Notes under the pieces: generated by a model | Database searches by the model: none | What the model saw: only the letters and a program-made list of their open reading frames with translations | Told to the model about the DNA's origin: nothing | Position numbers and translations under genes: made by a program | In this document: piece by piece, positions 14,816 through 19,012 of the stretch | Layout: every line of letters starts with the position of its first letter | Numbering within the stretch: position 1 is the stretch's first letter | DNA from: Lachnospiraceae bacterium UBA3401 | GTDB lineage: Bacteria; Bacillota; Clostridia; Lachnospirales; Lachnospiraceae | Direction of reading: 5' to 3' | Length of the DNA: 19,012 nt | NCBI GenBank assembly: GCA_002358575.1 | Contig: DEPD01000114.1 | Span: 1 to 19,012 of the forward strand

Positions 14816-15470
14816 GGATTTGGAAAAAGAATACAGAGCGCTTGTAAACAGTGAAGCGCCGGATCTGTGGGCACGTATTGAGGTAGGGCTAGAAGAAAAA
14901 ACTGTGCGTTCGCATCGTGAGAAATTTATTAAAAAAAAGTGGCATTTTAAGATGTGGGCAGGTCTTGCGGCGGCATGTGTATGTGTAGCTTTGAGCCTCC
15001 CAGTCATTATGAGGTATTTTTCGCCTGACGGCAGCAATTCTGATATCGTATCACCAGGAAATAATACAGCAGGTATGGGTGACACAGCGGGAATAACTGA
15101 GTATGCAACGGTGGAATCTGCAGGTGAGATAGTGTTGGAGGAAAGTATTCGTCCGGCTGCCATCAATGAAGAATATGATATTGCAGAGGCGGCAGAACAA
15201 AAAAGTAACAATTTTACAGTCACTGCAGAAATTCTTGACATTGACATTCACAAAGATAGTGGTATTCTGTATACAATTAGTGTAACTGCATCGGAAAATA
15301 CAGATGTGCAGGCAGGTAGTGAGATCAAAATTTTCAGTTCTGCGCTGACTACAGGGGGCGTGATAGCACTAGAAAAGTCACAATCCTATCAATTCACACT
15401 CGCTGACGATATGACACACAGCGCGGAGGAAGGAGTGGTCTATACTCTACAAGCAGTAGAAAATCAATGA
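14808..15470 (+). CDS. Single-pass membrane anti-sigma factor
   Basis: 220 residues. Cytoplasmic N-terminus 1-47 carries EYRALVNSEAPDLWARIE (8-25), a short sigma-binding segment I recognise in clostridial anti-sigma factors of ECF partners, and basic residues before the membrane. One membrane segment at about 50-69 (WAGLAAACVCVALSLPVIMR). The outside part has an acidic, low-complexity linker (72-130) and a compact beta-rich domain (about 132-220), FTVTAEILDIDIHKDSGILY to GVVYTLQAVENQ, which could be the sensor. No zinc-binding HxxxCxxC (ZAS) motif is seen, so binding is not of the ZAS type. Overlap with the sigma gene (8 bases) is the standard arrangement. What it senses is not visible. Confidence 0.85.
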   Translation: MSKDLEKEYRALVNSEAPDLWARIEVGLEEKTVRSHREKFIKKKWHFKMWAGLAAACVCVALSLPVIMRYFSPDGSNSDIVSPGNNTAGMGDTAGITEYATVESAGEIVLEESIRPAAINEEYDIAEAAEQKSNNFTVTAEILDIDIHKDSGILYTISVTASENTDVQAGSEIKIFSSALTTGGVIALEKSQSYQFTLADDMTHSAEEGVVYTLQAVENQ

Positions 15471-15577
15471 TTTTTGTGGCATATTTTAATGAATACTTAT
15501 GAAAAATCACGGTAACAATAGAAGTGTCGGATGAGATTTCGAGTGGCTATTATTTTGAAAAAAGGAGGTAATTGTGT

Positions 15578-16186
15578 ATGAAAAACAGGACAATCATGAA
15601 TAAAATAGGAATTGCCGCAATGATAATGATGGTTTCTCTGTCAATGCTGGCAGGTTGTGGAAAGAGAGGCGATAGAACTTCGGACGAGGTATCGACCGAG
15701 GAGAATGCAGACACGGCAGGAATGGTGCATTTAAACAGTGTAGATGAAGTGTCTACATTTATGGAGGAAGTATATGGGGGCGTGGCAGAAGACCTGCTCC
15801 CAATGCAAGTGATGACGACGGAGCTTGATTTAGGGGACTCAGATATGATTTCATATCATACAGGTTTGACAGATTTAGATGGCATTGCGGGCATTTATCT
15901 GTCTGAGTCTATGATGTCCTCGACAGCCTACAGTGCTGTGTACATCAGAACCACAGATGAAGCGGATGCAGAAGCAATCCGTCAGCAGCTTATGGACAAC
16001 ATCAACCCGGCAAAGTGGATTTGCGTAACAGCAGAACAACAGTATGCAGTGTTGGTCGGCAATGATATCTTTTTCGTGATGGGATATCCAGATACAGCGT
16101 CCGCAGTGCTTGAGAGTGCAATTGCAGCGGCTGAGGCGCGGAACATGAAGGTTTCAGATAAGCTTGAGAAGGCGAATCCAATATAA
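15578..16186 (+). CDS. Secreted lipoprotein, DUF4358-like
   Basis: 202 residues. Lipoprotein signal peptide with a positively charged start (MKNRTIMNK), a hydrophobic core, and the lipobox LAGC with the lipidated cysteine at C27. An acidic linker follows. The remainder (about 48-198) is a mixed alpha/beta domain with TGLTDLDGIAGIYLSESMMS, SAVYIRTTDEADAEAIRQQL and YAVLVGNDIFFVMGY, which resembles DUF4358 lipoproteins often placed beside MBOAT/DHHW genes in Lachnospiraceae; this match is from memory and tentative. Start: ATG 15578 is 9 bases after AAAGGAGG (15561-15568); a TTG two codons earlier is too close to that site. It follows the anti-sigma gene by 107 bases and precedes the second MBOAT gene by 15 bases, so it is probably part of the acylation operon. 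Confidence 0.75.
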   Translation: MKNRTIMNKIGIAAMIMMVSLSMLAGCGKRGDRTSDEVSTEENADTAGMVHLNSVDEVSTFMEEVYGGVAEDLLPMQVMTTELDLGDSDMISYHTGLTDLDGIAGIYLSESMMSSTAYSAVYIRTTDEADAEAIRQQLMDNINPAKWICVTAEQQYAVLVGNDIFFVMGYPDTASAVLESAIAAAEARNMKVSDKLEKANPI

Positions 16187-16201
16187 ATAGGAGAGGCACC
16201 G

Positions 16202-17689
16202 ATGCTTTTTTCCAGTATTACATTTCTATATTTATTTCTGCCATTTACCATATTGCTCTATTTTCTTGTGCCACAGAAAGGGAAAAATTTTGTATTGCTT
16301 GTGATGTCGCTTCTGTTTTATGCATGGGGAGAACCAGTGTATGTTCTTCTTATGTTTGTGCAGATTGTGATTTCTTACGTGCTTTTGTGGTTTGTAGACA
16401 GATATAGGGAAAGAAGGGCAGCCGGAATATTTTATATTCTGTCTGCTCTTTTACCGTTTGCGGCATTATTTTACTTTAAATATTTTCATTTTTTTATGGA
16501 TACGGTATTTGGCATTCGGATAAAGACAATTGCGCTTCCAATTGGAATTTCGTTCTATACCTTTCAGATTGTAAGCTACTGTGTGGATGTGTACCGTGGC
16601 AAGGTGGAGCGACAAAAAAATCTTGTCACTTATGCAGCGTATGTGACACTTTTTCCACAGTTGGTTGCAGGGCCAATTGTGCGTTATAGTGAGATTGAGC
16701 ACACACTGACAGAGGGCATTGATTTTTCTCAGTTCCATGTCAAATTTAGACAGGGCGTGGTGCGCTTTGCCGTCGGACTGGGGAAAAAAGTGCTGATTGC
16801 CAATGTTATTGGTGAGTTTGTGGCGGAGGTTGCAGCGCTTGGAACACGCAATCTAGCGCTGTCGTGGGCTTATGCGATAGCAGTATCGCTTCAGATTTAC
16901 TTTGATTTCTCAGGATATTCTGATATGGCAATTGGATTGGGAGGGATTCTTGGCTTTTCGTTTCCAGAGAATTTTCGATATCCATTTATTTCTCGGAGTG
17001 TAACTGAATTTTGGAGGCGGTGGCATATCACGCTTGGTGCATGGTTTCGTGATTATGTCTATATTCCAATGGGTGGTAATCGGGTTCGCATGTCAAGATG
17101 GATATTGAATATTCTAGTGGTCTGGCTTTTCACAGGATTATGGCATGGGGCTGGATGGAATTTTATTGCATGGGGACTTTTGTTCGCAGTGCTTCTTGTG
17201 ATGGAGAAGGGCGTGAGCAGGCTGTTTGGCGACAAGAAAATTTCTGTGAGTGATAAGAACGAGGAATACATCTTTAAACAGGGTTTGGCAGGAGTCGCGG
17301 CAAATATTCTAAAACATACGTATGTGTGTTTTGTAATACTTGTGAGTTTTTTGATATTTCATAATGATAGTTTGTCCAACGCTATGGCAGATATTCAGGC
17401 GCTGTTTGCGCAGGGAAGCTATATCGCACAAGATGCCGGAAGTGTGGAATGTGCGGTGTATGCATATGTGATGCGAAATCGAATTATGATATTGTGTATC
17501 GGGCTGATTGGCTCAACACCGCTGCCGCTGTGGATTTGGACAAAGCTGCAAGAGAGGATGCAAACTTTTAGAATTGGAGAAAAAATAGTTCAGGTGCTGA
17601 CAGGTGTGATGGTTCTTTGCATGATGGTGCTTTGCACTGCCTACTTGATTGATGGCTCGTTTAATCCGTTTTTGTATTTCCGTTTCTAG
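16202..17689 (+). CDS. MBOAT family membrane O-acyltransferase, second copy
   Basis: 495-residue polytopic protein, paralogous to the one at 11127 and sharing all landmarks: FYAWGEPVYVLL, PIGISFYTFQIVSYCVDVYR, LFPQLVAGPIVRY, FDFSGYSDMAIGLGGILGF, EFWRRWHITLGAWFRDYVYI with H275, and TGLWHGAGWNFIAWG with catalytic H315. It differs by a loop of about 25 residues after residue 340 that is charged (GDKKISVSDKNEEYIFKQG) and by its C-terminal region. ATG 16202 follows AGGAGAGG. It starts 15 bases after the lipoprotein gene and is followed after 33 bases by the DHHW gene, forming a complete second acyl-transfer module. Acceptor unknown. Confidence 0.92.
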   Translation: MLFSSITFLYLFLPFTILLYFLVPQKGKNFVLLVMSLLFYAWGEPVYVLLMFVQIVISYVLLWFVDRYRERRAAGIFYILSALLPFAALFYFKYFHFFMDTVFGIRIKTIALPIGISFYTFQIVSYCVDVYRGKVERQKNLVTYAAYVTLFPQLVAGPIVRYSEIEHTLTEGIDFSQFHVKFRQGVVRFAVGLGKKVLIANVIGEFVAEVAALGTRNLALSWAYAIAVSLQIYFDFSGYSDMAIGLGGILGFSFPENFRYPFISRSVTEFWRRWHITLGAWFRDYVYIPMGGNRVRMSRWILNILVVWLFTGLWHGAGWNFIAWGLLFAVLLVMEKGVSRLFGDKKISVSDKNEEYIFKQGLAGVAANILKHTYVCFVILVSFLIFHNDSLSNAMADIQALFAQGSYIAQDAGSVECAVYAYVMRNRIMILCIGLIGSTPLPLWIWTKLQERMQTFRIGEKIVQVLTGVMVLCMMVLCTAYLIDGSFNPFLYFRF

Positions 17690-17722
17690 TGTTTTAACCT
17701 TGTCTGTTACAGGAGGTGCTTT

Positions 17723-18925
17723 GTGAAAGAAAGTAAGTGGAAACAGTGTGTCACAATTTATGGTTTTGTTCTCTGCCTAATAAGTGTGATGATCATTATG
17801 GTGATTTCTCCCAAGAAGACCGTTTCTAGCGCGGAGCGTCGCCGTTTGGCAGAGAAACCTAAATTGACCATAAAAAATCTAATGGACAAGTCTTTTATGG
17901 ACGATACGGAAAAGTATCTACTCGATCATTTTCCGTTGCGGGATAAGCTTCGGCGCGTCAAGGCGTATTTTGCCTATGATGTGTTGCAGCAGAAGGAAAA
18001 TAATGATATCTATGTCGTGGACGGTCACGCGTCAAAACTAGAGTATCCTTTAAACGAGGCGTCTGTAAAGCGACTCGCGACGAAAATGAAAAAGTTACAG
18101 CAGCAGTATTTTCCAGAACAGACAGCTTGGTATGCCATTGTGCCGGACAAAAATTATTTTCTGGCAAAGCAAAATGGTTTTCCGTCGATTGATTATGAAC
18201 GCATGCGTATTCTGTTGTTGCAGGAGCTTGGAGTAGATAGTATGCAGGACGCGGCATTTCAATTTATGGATATTGTATCAGGGCTGACAATTGACGACTA
18301 TTATCACACAGACACCCATTGGCGTCAGGAACGGATTCTTGATGTTGCATACCGCGCGGCGGATGCACTTGACGTAAGTGATTTTTTGTCGTTTTCAACG
18401 GACAGTCAAACTGAATTTACGGAAAATGAAATTCAAAATTTTTATGGTGTCTATTATGGCCAGGCGGCGCTTCCTATGGAACCGGACACAATAATCTATC
18501 TCACAAGTGAAGTGACTGATGCTGCACAGGTGTGGAGTTTGGAAGAGAATATATTAAGTGGGAAAAATGCAGGAACTGTGTTGTTGCCAGACAAGGAAGG
18601 AGCGATTTGGAAGACAGTTTATCAGACAGAAAAACTTGAGGATGGAAAGAGCCTTGACAAGTATGATATCTTTATGGGCGGCGCGTCTTCATTGCAGATT
18701 ATTAGAAGTCCTAAAGCGGCTTCGCAGAGACGGCTGATTCTGTTTCGCGATTCCTATACGAGCAGTCTTGCACCGCTTTTGCTGGAGGCATATGGAGAGA
18801 TTGTTTTGATTGACCTGCGCTATATTGATTCTGCACGGATTGGGACATATGTCGATTTTGTGGGGGCAGATATTTTATTTTTGTATAATACATCAATTAT
18901 CAATCATTCGGAGATGCTGAAATGA
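17723..18925 (+). CDS. DHHW family protein, SGNH-like acylation partner
   Basis: 400 residues. A signal anchor at about 10-29 is followed by the hallmarks of the DHHW family: SSAERRRLAEKPKLT (35-49), DHFPLRDKLRRVKAYF (68-83), PDKNYFLAKQ, the DHHW-type block YYHTDTHW with D197, H199 and W200, and LILFRDSYTSSLAPLL (338-353) with the serine S344. The first position of the usual GDS block is R342, and the second D of DHHW is T198; both are common variations in this family. It is presumably anchored outside the membrane and transfers acyl groups supplied by the MBOAT at 16202. GTG start at 17723 follows AGGAGGTG by 6 bases. The 87 bases after the stop carry no terminator or gene I can see. Confidence 0.85.
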   Translation: MKESKWKQCVTIYGFVLCLISVMIIMVISPKKTVSSAERRRLAEKPKLTIKNLMDKSFMDDTEKYLLDHFPLRDKLRRVKAYFAYDVLQQKENNDIYVVDGHASKLEYPLNEASVKRLATKMKKLQQQYFPEQTAWYAIVPDKNYFLAKQNGFPSIDYERMRILLLQELGVDSMQDAAFQFMDIVSGLTIDDYYHTDTHWRQERILDVAYRAADALDVSDFLSFSTDSQTEFTENEIQNFYGVYYGQAALPMEPDTIIYLTSEVTDAAQVWSLEENILSGKNAGTVLLPDKEGAIWKTVYQTEKLEDGKSLDKYDIFMGGASSLQIIRSPKAASQRRLILFRDSYTSSLAPLLLEAYGEIVLIDLRYIDSARIGTYVDFVGADILFLYNTSIINHSEMLK

Positions 18926-19012
18926 TAGTTTTTTCTTGCCATATCACGAAACTAAGTGTAAGATAGAAGTTGCAGTTTAGCCTCAGGAATCGTAGGAAAA
19001 TAAGTGATGCAG

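Noticed and set aside
15512..15530. GTAACA...GTCGG as an ECF-sigma promoter before the lipoprotein gene
   Set aside because: The GTAACA and GTC elements are only about 8 bases apart, and the same pair is not repeated upstream of the sigma factor gene.

Overview
The window looks like the chromosome of a low-GC Gram-positive anaerobe of the Clostridia, most likely Lachnospiraceae. The reasons are strong AGGAGG-type ribosome binding sites, GTG and TTG starts placed behind them, a Bacillus-like class I glutamine synthetase fold paired with an ANTAR regulator, a DUF6020-type membrane protein, and MBOAT/DHHW surface-acylation genes. The family calls are from recognition of motifs; no database search was possible.

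Left part (1-6804): the 3' end of a probable secreted protein with a glycan-binding-like domain, then a large polytopic membrane protein on the minus strand (375-2141). It is divergent from a HisC-type aminotransferase (2322-3386). A well-formed pair of back-to-back promoters lies between them. The aminotransferase is followed by a DUF368 polyprenyl-phosphate transporter. A 234-base gap carries two perfect hairpins with no T-tract. Then come a SAM methyltransferase and the redox chaperone Hsp33. A small secreted or anchored protein with a degenerate FMN-binding-like domain lies on the minus strand and ends only 5 bases from hslO.

Middle part (6805-13700): one long co-directional run made of a divergent glutamine synthetase, an ANTAR antiterminator with a receiver lacking its phosphoacceptor, a mannose-1-phosphate guanylyltransferase/cupin protein, diaminopimelate epimerase, a first MBOAT O-acyltransferase and its AlgJ/AlgX-like SGNH partner. 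The glutamine synthetase is unusual: several otherwise near-invariant active-site or feedback-inhibition residues are replaced, although the metal ligands are kept.

Right part (13701-19012): an AT-rich stretch holding the frameshifted remnant of an HNH-like gene, then an ECF sigma factor overlapping its membrane anti-sigma factor, a small lipoprotein, a second MBOAT acyltransferase and a DHHW-family partner.

The theme of the right half is cell-envelope modification. Two complete MBOAT plus SGNH/DHHW acyl-transfer modules sit in tandem around an ECF sigma/anti-sigma switch and a lipoprotein, next to peptidoglycan-precursor (dapF), GDP-mannose and lipid-carrier (DUF368) genes. No tRNA, rRNA, CRISPR array, insertion sequence or canonical T-tailed terminator was seen.
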